NCBI RefSeq assembly: GCF_000003605.2
Contig: NW_003144150.1
Span: 25,765-89,764 of the forward strand
Direction: 5' to 3'
Length of the DNA stretch: 64,000 nucleotides
DNA from: Saccoglossus kowalevskii
Lineage: Eukaryota > Hemichordata > Enteropneusta > Harrimaniidae
The notes beneath the pieces were generated by a model. The model was not told the origin of the DNA. It ran no database searches and worked only from the letters and a program-made list of their open reading frames with translations. Both the position numbers and the translations under genes were made by a program. Positions 24,421 to 37,250 of the stretch are shown here, in pieces. Position 1 is the first letter of the stretch. Every line of letters begins with the position of its first letter.

Positions 24421-27400
24421 AACTCTGAGTGTCTAGTTAGGGTGATGTGAGGTAACTCTGAGTGTCTAGTGAGGGTGATGTGAGGTAACTCTGAGTGTCT
24501 AGTTAGGGTGATGTGATGTAACTCTGAGTGTCAAGTGAGGGTGATGTGAGGTAACTCTGAGTGTCTAGTGAGGGTGATGTGAGGTAACTCTGAGTATCTA
24601 GTGAGTGTGATGTGAGGTAACTCTGAGTATCTAGTGAGTGTGATGTGAGGTAACTCTGAGTGTCTAGTGAGGGTGATGTGAGGTAACTCTGAGTGTCTAG
24701 TGAGGGTGGTGTGAGGTAACTCTGAGAGTCTAGTGAGGGTGATGTGAGGTAACTCTGAGTGTCTAGTTAGGGTGATGTGAGGTAACTCTGAGTGTCTAGT
24801 GAGGGTGATGTGAGGTAACTCTGAGTGTCTAGTGAGGGTGATGTGAGGTAACTCTGAGTGTCTAGTGTGGGTGATGTGAGGTAACTCTGAGTGTCTAGTT
24901 AGGGTGATGTGAGGTAACTCTGAGTGTCTAGAGAGGGTGATGTGAGGTAACTCTGAGTGTCTAGTGAGGGTGATGTGAGGGTGACTCTGAGTGTCTAGTG
25001 AGGGTGATGTGAGGTAACTCTGAGTGTCTAGTTAGGGTGATGTGAGGTAACTCTGAGTGTCTAGTGAGGGTGATGTGAGGTAACTCTGAGTATCTAGTGA
25101 GGGTGATGTGAGGTAACTCTGAGTGTCTAGTGTGGGTGGTGTGAGGTAACTCTGAGTGTCTGGTGAGGGTGATGTGAGGTAACTCTGAGTGTCTAGTTAG
25201 GGTGATGTGAGGTATCTCTGAGTGTCTAGTGAGGGTGATGTGAGGTAACTCTGAGTGTCTAGTTAGGGTGATGTGAGGTATCTCTGAGTGTCTAGTGAGG
25301 GTGATGTGAGGTAACTCTGAGTGTCTAGTTAGGGTGATGTGAGGTAACTCTGAGTGTCTAGTGAGGGTGATGTGGGGTAACTCTGAGTGTCTAGTTAGGG
25401 TGATGTGAGGTAACTCTGAGTGTCTAGTTAGGGTGATGTGGGGTAACTCTGAGTGTCTAGTGTGGGTGGTGTGAGGTAACTCTGAGTGTCTAGTGAGGGT
25501 GATGTGAGGTAAGTCTGAGTATCTAGTGAGGGTGATGTGAGGTAACTCTGAGTGTCTAGTGTGGGTGGTGTGAGGTAACTCTGAGTGTCTGGTGAGGGTG
25601 ATGTGAGGTAACTCTGAGTGTCTAGTTAGGGTGATGTGAGGTAACTCTGAGTGTCTAGTGAGGGTGATGTGAGGTAACTCTGAGTGTCTAGTTAGGGTGA
25701 TGTGAGGTAACTCTGAGTGTCTAGTGAGGGTGATGTGAGGTAACTCTGAGTGTCTAGTTAGGGTGATGTGAGGTAACTCTGAGTGTCTAGTGAGGGTGAT
25801 GTGAGGTAACTCTGAGTGTCTAGTTAGGGTGATGTGAGGTAACTCTGAGTGTCTAGTGAGGGTGATGTGAGGTAACCCTGAGTGTCTAGTTAGGGTGATG
25901 TGAGGTAACTCTGAGTGTCAAGTGAGGGTGATGTGAGGTAACTCTGAGTGTCTAGTTAGGGTGATGTGAGGTAACTCTGAGTGTCTAGTTAGGGTGATGT
26001 GAGGTAACTCTGAGTGTCTAGTGAGGGTGATGTGAGGTAACTCTGAGTGTCTAGTTAGGGTGATGTGAGGTAACTCTGAGTGTCTAGTGAGGGTGATGTG
26101 AGGTAACTCTGAGTATCTAGTGAGGGTGATGTGAGGTAACTCTGAGTGTCTAGTGTGGGTGGTGTGGGGTAACTCTGAGTGTCTAGTGAGGGTGATGTGA
26201 GGTAACTCTGAGTGTCTAGTTAGGGTGATGTGAGGTAACTCTGAGTGTCTAGTGAGGGTGATGTGAGGTAACTCTGAGTGTCTAGTGAGGGTGATGTGGG
26301 GTAACTCTGAGTATCTAGTGAGGGTGATGTGAGGTAACTCTGAGTGTCTAGTTAGGGTGATGTGAGGTAACTCTGAGTGTCTAGTGAGGGTGATGTGAGG
26401 TAACTCTGAGTGTCTAGTTAGGGTGATGTGAGGTAACTCTGAGTGTCTAGTGAGTGTGATGTGAGGTAACTCTGAGTGTCTAGTTAGGGTGATGTGAGGT
26501 AACTCTGAGTGTCAAGTGAGGGTGATGTGAGGTAACTCTGAGTGTCTAGTGAGGGTGATGTGAGGTAACTCTGAGTGTCTAGTGAGGGTGATGTGAGGTA
26601 ACTCTGAGTGTCTAGTTAGGGTGATGTGAGGTAACTCTGAGTGTCTAGTTAGGGTGATGTGAGGTAACTCTGAGTGTCTAGTGAGGGTGATGTGAGGTAA
26701 CTCTGAGTATCTAGTGAGGGTGATGTGAGGTAACTCTGAGTGTCTAGTGTGGGTGGTGTGAGGTAACTCTGAGTGTCTAGTGAGGGTGATGTGAGGTAAC
26801 TCTGAGTGTCTAGTTAGGGTGATGTGAGGTAACTCTGAGTGTCTAGTGAGGGTGATGTGGGGTAACTCTGAGTGTCTAGTTAGGGTGATGTGAGGTAACT
26901 CTGAGTGTCTAGTGAGGGTGATGTGAGGTAACTCTGAGTATCTAGTGAGGGTGATGTGAGGTAACTCTTAGTGTCTAGTTAGGGTGGTGTGAGGTAACTC
27001 TGAGTGTCTGGTGAGGGTGATGTGAGGTAACTCTGAGTGTCTAGTTAGGCTGATGTGAGGTAACTCTGAGTGTCTAGTGAGGGTGATGTGAGGTAACTCT
27101 GAGTGTCTAGTTAGGGTGATGTGAGGTAACTCTGAGTGTCTAGTGAGGGTGATGTGAGGTAACTCTGAGTGTCTAGTTAGGGTGATGTGAGGTAACTCTG
27201 AGTGTCTAGTGAGGGTGATGTGAGGTAACTCTGAGTGTCTAGTTAGGGTGATGTGAGGTAACTCTGAGTGTCAAGTGAGGGTGATGTGAGGTAACTCTGA
27301 GTGTCTAGTGAGGGTGATGTAAGGTAACTCTGAGTATCTAGTGAGGGTGATGTGAGGTAACTCTGAGTGTCTAGTGAGGGTGATGTGAGGTAACTCTGAG

Positions 27401-30330
27401 TGTCTAGTGAGGGTGATGTGAGGTAACTCTGAGTGTCTAGTGAGGGTGATGTGAGGTAACTCTGAGTGTCTAGTGAGGGTGATGTGAGGTAACTCTGAGT
27501 ATCTAGTGAGGGTGATGTGAGGTAACTCTGAGTGTCTAGTGAGGGTGATGTGAGGTAACTCTGAGTATCTAGTGAGGGTGATGTGAGGTAACTCTTAGTG
27601 TCTAGTTAGGGTGATGTGAGGTAACTCTGAGTGTCTTGTGAGGGTGATGTGAGGTAACTCTGAGTGTCTAGTTAGGGTGATGTGAGGTAACTCTGAGTGT
27701 CTAGTGAGGGTGATGTAAGGTAACTCTGAGTATCTAGTGAGGGTGATGTGAGGTAACTCTGAGTGTCTAGTGAGGGTGATGTGAGGTAACTCTGAGTGTC
27801 TAGTGAGGGTGGTGTGAGGTAACTCTGAGTGTCTAGTGAGGGTGATGTGAGGTAACTCTGAGTGTCTAGTTAGGGTGATGTGAGGTAACTCTGAGTGTCT
27901 AGTGAGGGTGATGTGAGGTAACTCTGAGTGTCTAGTGAGGGTGATGTGGGGTAACTCTGAGTATCTAGTGAGGGTGATGTGAGGTAACTCTGAGTGTCTA
28001 GTTAGGGTGATGTGAGGTAACTCTGAGTGTCTAGTGAGGGTGATGTGAGGTAACTCTGAGTGTCTAGTTAGGGTGATGTGAGGTAACTCTGAGTGTCTAG
28101 TGAGGGTGATGTGAGGTAACTCTGAGTGTCTAGTGAGGGTGATGTGAGGTAACTCTGAGTGTCTAGTTAGGGTGATGTGAGGTAACTCTGAGTGTCAAGT
28201 GAGGGTGATGTGAGGTAACTCTGAGTATCTAGTGAGGGTGATGTGAGGTAACTCTGAGTGTCTAGTTAGGGTGATGTGAGGTAACTCTGAGTGTCTAGTG
28301 AGGGTGATGTGAGGTAACTCTGAGTATCTAGTGAGGGTGATGTGAGGTAACTCTGAGTGTCTAGTGTGGGTGGTGTGAGGTAACTCTGAGTGTCTAGTAA
28401 GGGTGATGTGAGGTAACTCTGAGTGTCTAGTGAGGGTGATGTGAGGTAACTCTGAGTGTCTAGTTAGGGTGATGTGAGGTAACTCTGAGTGTCTAGTGAG
28501 GGTGATGTGGGGTAACTCTGAGTATCTAGTGAGGGTGATGTGAGGTAACTCTGAGTGTCTAGTGAGGGTGATGTGAGGTAACTCTGAGTGTCTAGTTAGG
28601 GTGATGTGAGGTAACTCTGAGTGTCTAGTGAGGGTGATGTGAGGTAACTCTGAGTGTGTAGTTAGGGTGATGTGAGGTAACTCTGAGTGTCTAGTGAGGG
28701 TGATGTGAGGTAACTCTGAGTGTCTAGTTAGGGTGATGTGAGGTAACTCTGAGTGTCTAGTGGAGGGTGATGTGAGGTAACCCTGAGTGTCTATTTTTGT
28801 TTGATGTGCTGTAATCTCTGATTGTCCCCTGACGCCGATGTGAGATAACTCTGAGTGTCTAGTGAGGGTGATGTGAGGTAACTCTGAGTGTCTAGTGAGG
28901 GTGATGTGAGGTAACTCTGAGTATCTAGTGAGGGTGATGTGAGGTAACTCTGAGTGTCTAGTGAGGGTGATGTGAGGTAACTCTGAGTGTCTAGTTAGGG
29001 TGATGTGAGGTAACTCTGAGTGTCTAGTGAGGGTGATGTGAGGTAACTCTGAGTGTGTATTTAGGGTGATGTGAGGTAACTCTGAGTGTCTAGTGAGGGT
29101 GATGTGAGGTAACTCTGAGTGTCTAGTTAGGGTGATGTGAGGTAACTCTGAGTGTCTAGTGAGGGTGATGTGAGGTAACCCTGAGTGTCTAGTTAGGGTG
29201 ATGTGAGGTAACTCTGAGTGTCAAGTGAGGGTGATGTGAGGTAACTCTGAGTGTCTAGTGAGGGTGATGTGAGGTAACTCTGAGTGTCTAGTGAGGGTGA
29301 TGTGAGGTAACTCTGAGTGTCTAGTGAGGGTGATGTGAGGTAACTCTGAGTATCTAGTGAGGGTGATGTGAGATAACTCTTAGTGTCTAGTTAGGGTGGT
29401 GTGAGGTAACTCTGAGTGTCTGGTGAGGGTGATGTGAGGTAACTCTGAGTGTCTAGTTAGGGTGATGTGAGGTAACTCTGAGTGTCTAGTGAGGGTGATG
29501 TGAGGTAACTCTGAGTGTCTAGTTAGGGTGATGTGAGGTAACTCTGAGTGTCTAGTGAGGGTGATGTGGGGTAACTCTGAGTGTCTAGTTAGGGTGATGT
29601 GAGGTAACTCTGAGTGTCTAGTGAGGGTGATGTGAGGTAACTCCGAGTGTCTAGTAAGGGTGATGTGAGGTAACTCTGAGTGTCTAGTGAGGGTGATGTG
29701 GGGTAACTCTGAGTATCTAGTGAGGGTGATGTGAGGTAACTCTGAGTGTCTAGTGAGGGTGATGTGAGGTAACTCTGAGTGTCTAGTTAGGGTGATGTGA
29801 GGTAACTCTGAGTGTCTAGTGAGGGTGATGTAAGGTAACTCTGAGTATCTAGTGAGGGTGATGTGAGGTAACTCTGAGTGTCTAGTGAGGGTGATGTGAG
29901 GTAACTCTGAGTGTCTAGTGAGGGTGGTGTGAGGTAACTCTGAGTGTCTAGTGAGGGTGATGTGAGGTAACTCTGAGTGTCTAGTTAGGGTGATGTGAGG
30001 TAACTCTGAGTGTCTAGTGAGGGTGATGTGAGGTAACTCTGAGTGTCTAGTTAGGGTGATGTGAGGTAACTCTGAGTGTCTAGTGAGGGTGATGTGAGGT
30101 AACTCTGAGTGTCTAGTGAGGGTGATGTGAGGTAACTCTGAGTATCTAGTGAGGGTGATGTGAGGTAACTCTGAGTGTCTAGTGAGGGTGATGTGAGGTA
30201 ACTCTGAGTGTCTAGTGAGGGTGATGTGAGGTAACTCTGAGTGTCTAGTGAGGGTGATGTGAGGTAACTCTGAGTGTCTAGTGAGGGTGATGTGAGGTAA
30301 CTCTGAGTGTCTAGTGAGGGTGATATGAGG
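24421..30330 (+). repeat. Array domain 7: A/B higher-order repeats with a degenerate patch
   Basis: A/B alternation predominates, and I see no gcaag unit across nearly 6 kb. A segment around 24521-24800 has paired gagtatctagtgagtgtg units. It shares its variant order with about 53455-53735 (offset 28,931 bp). A gttaggctg marker at 27041 recurs at 45223 and 50561 within the same ordered context (actcttag, gttagggtggtg, ctggtg, gttaggctg). The degenerate patch at 28791-28858 is listed separately. Confidence 0.82.
28791..28858 (+). repeat. Two strongly degenerate units inside the array
   Basis: A 35-bp unit (28791-28825) and a 33-bp unit (28826-28858) still align to the consensus but carry many clustered changes. 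These include ctatttttgt in place of ctagttaggg, gtgctgtaatctctgattgt, and cccctgacgccgatg in place of ctagtgagggtgatg. The preceding unit has an extra G (ctagtggaggg). Flanking units on both sides are near consensus. Nothing else like this occurs in the window. It may be a genuinely old or hypermutated pair, a conversion tract, or low-quality sequence at an assembly join. Confidence 0.85.
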
Positions 30331-31498
30331 TAACTCTGAGTGTCTAGCAAGGGTGGTGGTAGGTAACTCTGAGTGTCTAGTGAGGGTGATGTGAGGTAAC
30401 TCTGAGTGTCTAGTGAAGGTGATGTGAGGTAACTCTGAGTGTCTAGTGAGGGTGATGTGAGGTAACTCTGAGTGTCTAGTGAGGGTGATGTGAGGTAACT
30501 CTGAGTGTCTAGTGAGGGTGATGTGAGGTAACTCTGAGTGTCTAGCAAGGGTGGTGGTAGGTAACTCTGAGTGTCTAGTGAGGGTGATGTGAGGTAACTC
30601 TGAGTGTCTAGCAAGGGTGGTGGTAGGTAACTCTGAGTGTCTGGTGAGGGTGATGTGAGGTAACTCTGAGTGTCTAGTGAGGGTGATGTGAGGTAACTCT
30701 GAGTGTCTAGTGAGGGTGATGTGAGGTAACTCTGAGTGTCTAGTGAGGGTGATGTGAGGTAACTCTGAGTATCTAGTGAGGGTGATGTGAGGTAACTCTG
30801 AGTGTCTAGTGTGGGTGGTGTGAGGTAACTCTGAGTGTCTGGTGAGGGTGATGTGAGGTAACTCTGAGTGTCTAGTTAGGGTGATGTGAGGTAACTCTGA
30901 GTGTCTAGTGAGGGTGATGTGAGGTAACTCTGAGTGTCTAGTTAGGGTGATGTGAGGTAACTCTGAGTGTCTAGTGAGGGTGATGTGGGGTAACTCTGAG
31001 TGTCTAGTGAGGGTGATGTGAGGTAACTCTGAGTGTCTAGTTAGGGTGATGTGAGGTAACTCTGAGTGTCTAGTGAGGGTGATGTGAGGTAACTCTGAGT
31101 GTCTAGTTAGGGTGATGTGAGGTAACTCTGAGTGTCTAGTGAGGGTGATGTGAGGTAACTCTGAGTGTCTAGTTAGGGTGATGTGAGGTAACTCTGAGTG
31201 TCAAGTGAGGGTGATGTGAGGTAACTCTGAGTGTCTAGTGAGGGTGATGTAAGGTAACTCTGAGTATCTAGTGAGGGTGATGTGAGGTAACTCTGAGTGT
31301 CTAGTGAGGGTGATGTGAGGTAACTCTGAGTGTCTAGTGAGGGTGATGTGAGGTAACTCTGAGTGTCTAGTGAGGGTGATGTGAGGTAACTCTGAGTGTC
31401 TAGTGAGGGTGATGTGAGGTAACTCTGAGTATCTAGTGAGGGTGATGTGAGGTAACTCTGAGTGTCTAGTGAGGGTGATGTGAGGTAACTCTGAGTGT
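30331..31498 (+). repeat. Array domain 8: gcaag cluster followed by A/B units
   Basis: Three gcaag units lie close together near 30347, 30543 and 30609, separated by A units. A/B alternation with gtgtgggtggtg, ctggtg, gtcaag and gatgtaagg units then resumes. There is no gene; open minus-strand frames here are repeat-derived. Confidence 0.8.
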
Positions 31499-31972
31499 CT
31501 AGTAAGGGTGATGTGAGGTACATGTAACTCAGAGTGTCTAGTGAGGGTGATGTGGGGTAACTCTGAGTATCTAGTGAGGGTGATGTGAGGTAACTCTGAG
31601 TGTCTAGTGAGGGTGATGTGAGGTAACTCTGAGTGTCTAGTTAGGGTGATGTGAGGTAACTCTGAGTGTCTAGTGAGGGTGATGTAAGGTAACTCTGAGT
31701 ATCTAGTGAGGGTGATGTGAGGTAACTCTGAGTGTCTAGTAAGGGTGATGTGAGGTACATGTAACTCAGAGTGTCTAGTGAGGGTGATGTGGGGTAACTC
31801 TGAGTATCTAGTGAGGGTGATGTGAGGTAACTCTGAGTGTCTAGTGAGGGTGATGTGAGGTAACTCTGAGTGTCTAGTTAGGGTGATGTGAGGTAACTCT
31901 GAGTGTCTAGTGAGGGTGATGTAAGGTAACTCTGAGTATCTAGTGAGGGTGATGTGAGGTAACTCTGAGTGT
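31499..31972 (+). repeat. Perfect tandem duplication of a 237-bp HOR with a 39-bp unit
   Basis: Copies 31499-31735 and 31736-31972 are identical by direct reading. Each begins with a 39-bp unit in which the usual ggtaactctgag is replaced by ggtacatgtaactcagag, a 6-bp gain containing the palindrome acatgt. Six 33-bp units follow, including gatgtgggg, gttaggg and gatgtaagg types. The 39-bp unit is found only in these two copies. Confidence 0.93.
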
Positions 31973-34900
31973 CTAGTGAGGGTGATGTGAGGTAACTCTG
32001 AGTGTCTAGTGAGGGTGGTGTGAGGTAACTCTGAGTGTCTAGTGAGGGTGATGTGAGGTAACTCTGAGTGTCTAGTTAGGGTGATGTGAGGTAACTCTGA
32101 GTGTCTAGTGAGGGTGATGTGAGGTAACTCTGAGTGTCTAGTAAGGGTGATGTGAGGTAACTCTGAGTGTCTAGTGAGGGTGATGTGGGGTAACTCTGAG
32201 TATCTAGTGAGGGTGATGTGAGGTAACTCTGAGTGTCTAGTGAGGGTGATGTGAGGTAACTCTGAGTGTCTAGTTAGGGTGATGTGAGGTAACTCTGAGT
32301 GTCTAGTGAGGGTGATGTGAGGTAACTCTGAGTGTCTAGTTAGGGTGATGTGAGGTAACTCTGAGTGTCTAGTGAGGGTGATGTGAGGTAACCCTGAGTG
32401 TCTAGTTAGGGTGATGTGAGGTAACTCTGAGTGTCAAGTGAGGGTGATGTGAGGTAACTCTGAGTGTCTAGTGAGGGTGATGTGAGGTAACTCTGAGTGT
32501 CTAGTGAGGGTGATGTGAGGTAACTCTGAGTGTCTAGTTAGGGTGATGTGAGGTAACTCTGAGTGTCTAGTTATGGTGATGTGAGGTAACTCTGAGTGTC
32601 TAGTGAGGGTGATGTGAGGTAACTCTGAGTATCTAGTGAGGGTGATGTGAGGTAACTCTGAGTGTCTAGTGTGGGTGGTGTGAGGTAACTCTGAGTGTCT
32701 GGTGAGGGTGATGTGAGGTAACTCTGAGTGTCTAGTTAGGGTGATGTGAGGTAACTCTGAGTGTCTAGTGAGGGTGATGTGAGGTAACTCTGAGTGTCTA
32801 GTTAGGGTGATGTGAGGTAACTCTGAGTGTCTAGTTAGGGTGATGTGGGGTAACTCTGAGTGTCTAGTGAGGGTGATGTGAGGTAACTCTGAGTGTCTAG
32901 TGTGGGTGGTGTGAGGTAACTCTGAGTGTCTAGTGAGGGTGATGTGAGGTAAGTCTGAGTATCTAGTGAGGGTGATGTGAGGTAACTCTGAGTGTCTAGT
33001 GTGGGTGGTGTGAGGTAACTCTGAGTGTCTGGTGAGGGTGATGTGAGGTAACTCTGAGTGTCTAGTTAGGGTGATGTGAGGTAACTCTGAGTGTCTAGTG
33101 AGGGTGATGTGAGGTAACTCTGAGTGTCTAGTTAGGGTGATGTGAGGTAACTCTGAGTGTCTAGTTAGTGTGATGTGAGGTAACTCTGAGTGTCTAGTTA
33201 GGGTGATGTGAGGTAACTCTGAGTGTCTAGTGAGGGTGATGTGAGGTAACCCTGAGTGTCTAGTTAGGGTGATGTGAGGTAACTCTGAGTGTCAAGTGAG
33301 GGTGATGTGAGGTAACTCTGAGTGTCTAGTGAGGGTGATGTGAGGTAACTCTGAGTGTCTAGTGAGGGTGATGTGAGGTAACTCTGAGTGTCTAGTTAGG
33401 GTGATGTGAGGTAACTCTGAGTGTCTAGTTAGGGTGATGTGAGGTAACTCTGAGTGTCTAGTGAGGGTGATGTGAGGTAACTCTGAGTATCTAGTGAGGG
33501 TGATGTGAGGTAACTCTGAGTGTCTAGTGTGGGTGGTGTGAGGTAACTCTGAGTGTCTGGTGAGGGTGATGTGAGGTAACTCTGAGTGTCTAGTTAGGGT
33601 GATGTGAGGTAACTCTGAGTGTCTAGTGAGGGTGATGTGAGGTAACTCTGAGTGTCTAGTTAGGGTGATGTGAGGTAACTCTGAGTGTCTAGTGAGGGTG
33701 ATGTGGGGTAACTCTGAGTGTCTAGTTAGGGTGATGTGAGGTAACTCTGAGTGTCTAGTTAGGGTGATTCTGAGTGTCTAGTGAGGGTGATGTGAGGTAA
33801 CTCTGAGTGTCTAGTTAGGGTGATGTGAGGTAACTCTGAGTGTCTAGTGAGGGTGATGTGAGGTAACTCTGAGTATCTAGTGAGGGTGATGTGAGGTAAC
33901 TCTGAGTGTCTAGTGTGGGTGGTGTGAGGTAACTCTGAGTGTCTGGTGAGGGTGATGTGAGGTAACTCTGAGTGTCTAGTTAGGGTGATGTGAGGTATCT
34001 CTGAGTGTCTAGTGAGGGTGATGTGAGGTAACTCTGAGTGTCTAGTTAGGGTGATGTGAGGTAACTCTGAGTGTCTAGTGAGGGTGATGTGAGGTAACCC
34101 TGAGTGTCTAGTTAGGGTGATGTGAGGTAACTCTGAGTGTCAAGTGAGGGTGATGTGAGGTAACTCTCAGTGTCTAGTGAGGGTGATGTGAGGTAACTCT
34201 GAGTGTCTAGTGAGGGTGATGTGAGGTAACTCTGAGTGTCTAGTGAGGGTGATGTGAGGTAACTCTGAGTATCTAGTGAGGGTGATGTGAGGTAACTCTG
34301 AGTATCTAGTGAGGGTGATGTGAGGTAACTCTGAGTGTCTAGTGAGGGTGATGTAAGGTAACTCTGAGTATCTAGTGAGGGTGATGTGAGGTAACTCTGA
34401 GTGTCTAGAGAGGGTGATGTGAGGTAACTCTGAGTGTCTAGTGAGGGTGATGTGAGGTAACTCTGAGTGTCTAGTGAGGGTGATGTGAGGTAACTCTGAG
34501 TGTCTAGTTAGGGTGATGTGAGGTAACTCTGAGTGTCTAGTGAGGGTGATGTGAGGTAACTCTGAGTGTCTAGTGAGGGTGGTGTGAGGTAACTCTGAGT
34601 GTCTAGTGAGGGTGATGTGAGGTAACTCTGAGTGTCTAGTTAGGGTGATGTGAGGTAACTCTGAGTGTCTAGTGAGGGTGATGTGAGGTAACTCTGAGTG
34701 TCTAGTGTGGGTGGTGTGAGGTAACACTGAGTGTCCGGTGAGGGTGATGTGAGGTAACTCTGAGTATCTAGTTAGGGTGATGTGAGGTAACTCTGAGTGT
34801 CTAGTGAGGGTGATGTGAGGTAACACTGAGTGTCTAGTAAGGGTGATGTGAGGTAACTCTGAGTGTCTAGTGAGGGTGATGTGGGGTAACTCTGAGTATC

Positions 34901-36130
34901 TAGTGAGGGTGATGTGAGGTAACTCTGAGTGTCTAGTTAGGGTGATGTGAGGTAACTCTGAGTGTCTAGTGAGGGTGATGTGAGGTAACTCTGAGTGTCT
35001 AGTTAGGGTGATGTGAGGTAACTCTGAGTGTCTAGTGAGGGTGATGTGAGGTAACTCTGAGTGTCTAGTTAGAGTGATGTGAGGTAACTCTGAGTGTCTA
35101 GTGAGGGTGATGTGAGGTAACTCTGAGTGTCTAGTTAGGGTGATGTGAGGTAACTCTGAGTGTCAAGTGAGGGTGATGTGAGGTAACTCTGAGTGTCTAG
35201 TGAGGGTGATGTGAGGTAACTCTGAGTGTCTAGTTAGGGTGATGTGAGGTAACTCTGAGTGTCTAGTTAGGGTGATGTGAGGTAACTCTGAGTGTCTAGT
35301 GAGGGTGATGTGAGGTAACTCTGAGTATCTAGTGAGGGTGATGTGAGGTAACTCTGAGTGTCTAGTGTGGGTGGTGTGAGGTAACTCTGAGTGTCTGGTG
35401 AGGGTGATGTGAGGTAACTCTGAGTGTCTAGTTAGGGTGATGTGAGGTAACTCTGAGTGTCTAGTGAGGGTGATGTGAGGTAACTCTGAGTGTCTAGTTA
35501 GGGTGATGTGAGGTAACTCTGAGTGTCTAGTGAGGGTGATGTGGGGTAACTCTGAGTGTCTAGTTAGGGTGATGTGAGGTAACTCTGAGTGTCTAGTTAG
35601 GGTGATGTGGGGTAACTCTGAGTGTCTAGTGTGGGTGGTGTGAGGTAACTCTGAGTGTCTAGTGAGGGTGATGTGAGGTAACTCTGAGTATCTAGTGAGG
35701 GTGATGTGAGGTAACTCTGAGTGTCTAGTGTGGGTGGTGTGAGGTAACTCTGAGTGTCTGGTGAGGGTGATGTGAGGTAACTCTGAGTGTCTAGTTAGGG
35801 TGATGTGAGGTAACTCTGAGTGTCTAGTGAGGGTGATGTGAGGTAACTGAGTGTCTAGTTAGGGTGATGTGAGGTAACTCTGAGTGTCAAGTGAGGGTGA
35901 TGTGAGGTAACTCTGATTGTCTAGTGAGGGTGATGTGAGGTAACTCTGAGTATCTAGTGAGGGTGATGTGAGGTAACTCTGAGTGTCTAGTTAGGGTGAT
36001 GTGAGGTAACTCTGAGTGTCTAGTGAGGGTGATGTGAGGTAACTCTGAGTATCTAGTGAGGGTGATGTGAGGTAACTCTGAGTGTCTAGTGTGGGTGGTG
36101 TGAGGTAACTCTGAGTGTCTGGTGAGGGTG
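31973..36130 (+). repeat. Array domain 9: A/B higher-order repeats
   Basis: This is a long A/B-alternating domain with the usual ordered markers gtgtgggtggtg, ctggtg, gtcaag, gatgtaagg and aaccctg. It includes the 23-bp unit at 33755, a gttatgg unit near 32571 and a gttagtg unit near 33165. A 31-bp aactgag unit near 35848 shifts the register. No gcaag unit is seen until about 36154. Confidence 0.8.
33755..33777 (+). repeat. 23-bp truncated unit (10-bp internal deletion)
   Basis: A type B unit lacks gtgaggtaac, reading ctagttagggtgattctgag. It is among the shortest units seen in the window. The loss is close to one 11-bp sub-repeat and sits between near-consensus units. Confidence 0.9.
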
Positions 36131-37250
36131 ATGTGAGGTAACTCTGAGTGTCTAGCAAGGGTGGTGGTAGGTAACTCTGAGTGTCTAGTGAGGGTGTTGG
36201 GGGTAACTGTGAGTGTCTAGTGAGGGTGATGTGAGGTAACTCTGAGTGTCTAGCAAGGGTGGTGGTAGGTAACTCTGAGTGTCTAGTGAGGGTGATGTGA
36301 GGTAACTCTGAGTGTCTAGTGAGGGTGATGTGAGGTAACTCTGAGTGTCTAGTGTGGGTGGTGTGAGGTAACTCTGAGTGTCTGGTGAGGGTGATGTGAG
36401 GTAACTCTGAGTGTCTAGTTAGGGTGATGTGAGGTAACTCTGAGTGTCTAGTGAGGGTGATGTGAGGTAACTCTGAGTGTCTAGTTAGGGTGATGTGAGG
36501 TAACTCTGAGCGTCTAGTAAGGGTGATGTGAGGTAACTCTGAGTGTCTAGTGTGGGTGGTGTGAGGTAACTCTGAGTGTCTGGTGAGGGTGATGTGAGGT
36601 AACTCTGAGTGTCTAGTTAGGGTGATGTGAGGTAACTCTGAGTGTCTAGTGAGGGTGATGTGAGGTAACTGAGTGTCTAGTTAGGGTGATGTGAGGTAAC
36701 TCTGAGTGTCAAGTGAGGGTGATGTGAGGTAACTCTGATTGTCTAGTGAGGGTGATGTGAGGTAACTCTGAGTATCTAGTGAGGGTGATGTGAGGTAACT
36801 CTGAGTGTCTAGTGAGGGTGATGTGAGGTAACTCTGATTGTCTAGTGAGGGTGATGTGAGGTAACTCTGAGCGTCTAGTGAGGGTGATGTGAGGTAACAC
36901 TGAGTGTCTAGTGAGGGTGATGTGAGGTAACTCTGAGTGTCTAGTGAGGGTGATGTGAGGTAACACTGAGTGTCTAGTGAGGGTGATGTGAGGTAACTCT
37001 GAGTGAATAGTGAGGGTGATGTGAGGTAACTCTGAGTGTCTAGTGAGGGTGTTGGGGGTAACTCTGAGTGTCTAGTGAGGGTGATGTGAGGTAACTCTGA
37101 GTGTCTAGTTAGGGTGATGTGAGGTAACTCTGAGTGTCTAGCAAGGGTGGTGGTAGGTAACTCTGAGTGTCTAGTGAGGGTGTTGGGGGTAACTCTGAGT
37201 GTCTAGTGAGGGTGATGTGAGGTAACTCTGAGTGTCTAGTTAGGGTGATG
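36131..37250 (+). repeat. Array domain 10: gcaag / gttggggg mosaic with 258-bp cassette
   Basis: The 258-bp cassette at 36709-36966 is followed by the gagtgaata unit, the 32-bp gttggggg unit, then gcaag and a second gttggggg unit. The order, including the 31-bp aactgag unit just before the cassette, is the same near 47220 and 54936. It therefore represents a multi-kilobase HOR shared across at least 18 kb. Confidence 0.85.
36709..36966 (+). repeat. 258-bp HOR cassette, copy 3
   Basis: It has the same ordered variants as the copies at 2772 and 4054. Distances to the next copies are 10,553 bp (47262) and 18,267 bp (54976). Upstream, ctggtg, gttaggg and the 31-bp aactgag unit match those two copies as well. 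Confidence 0.9.
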
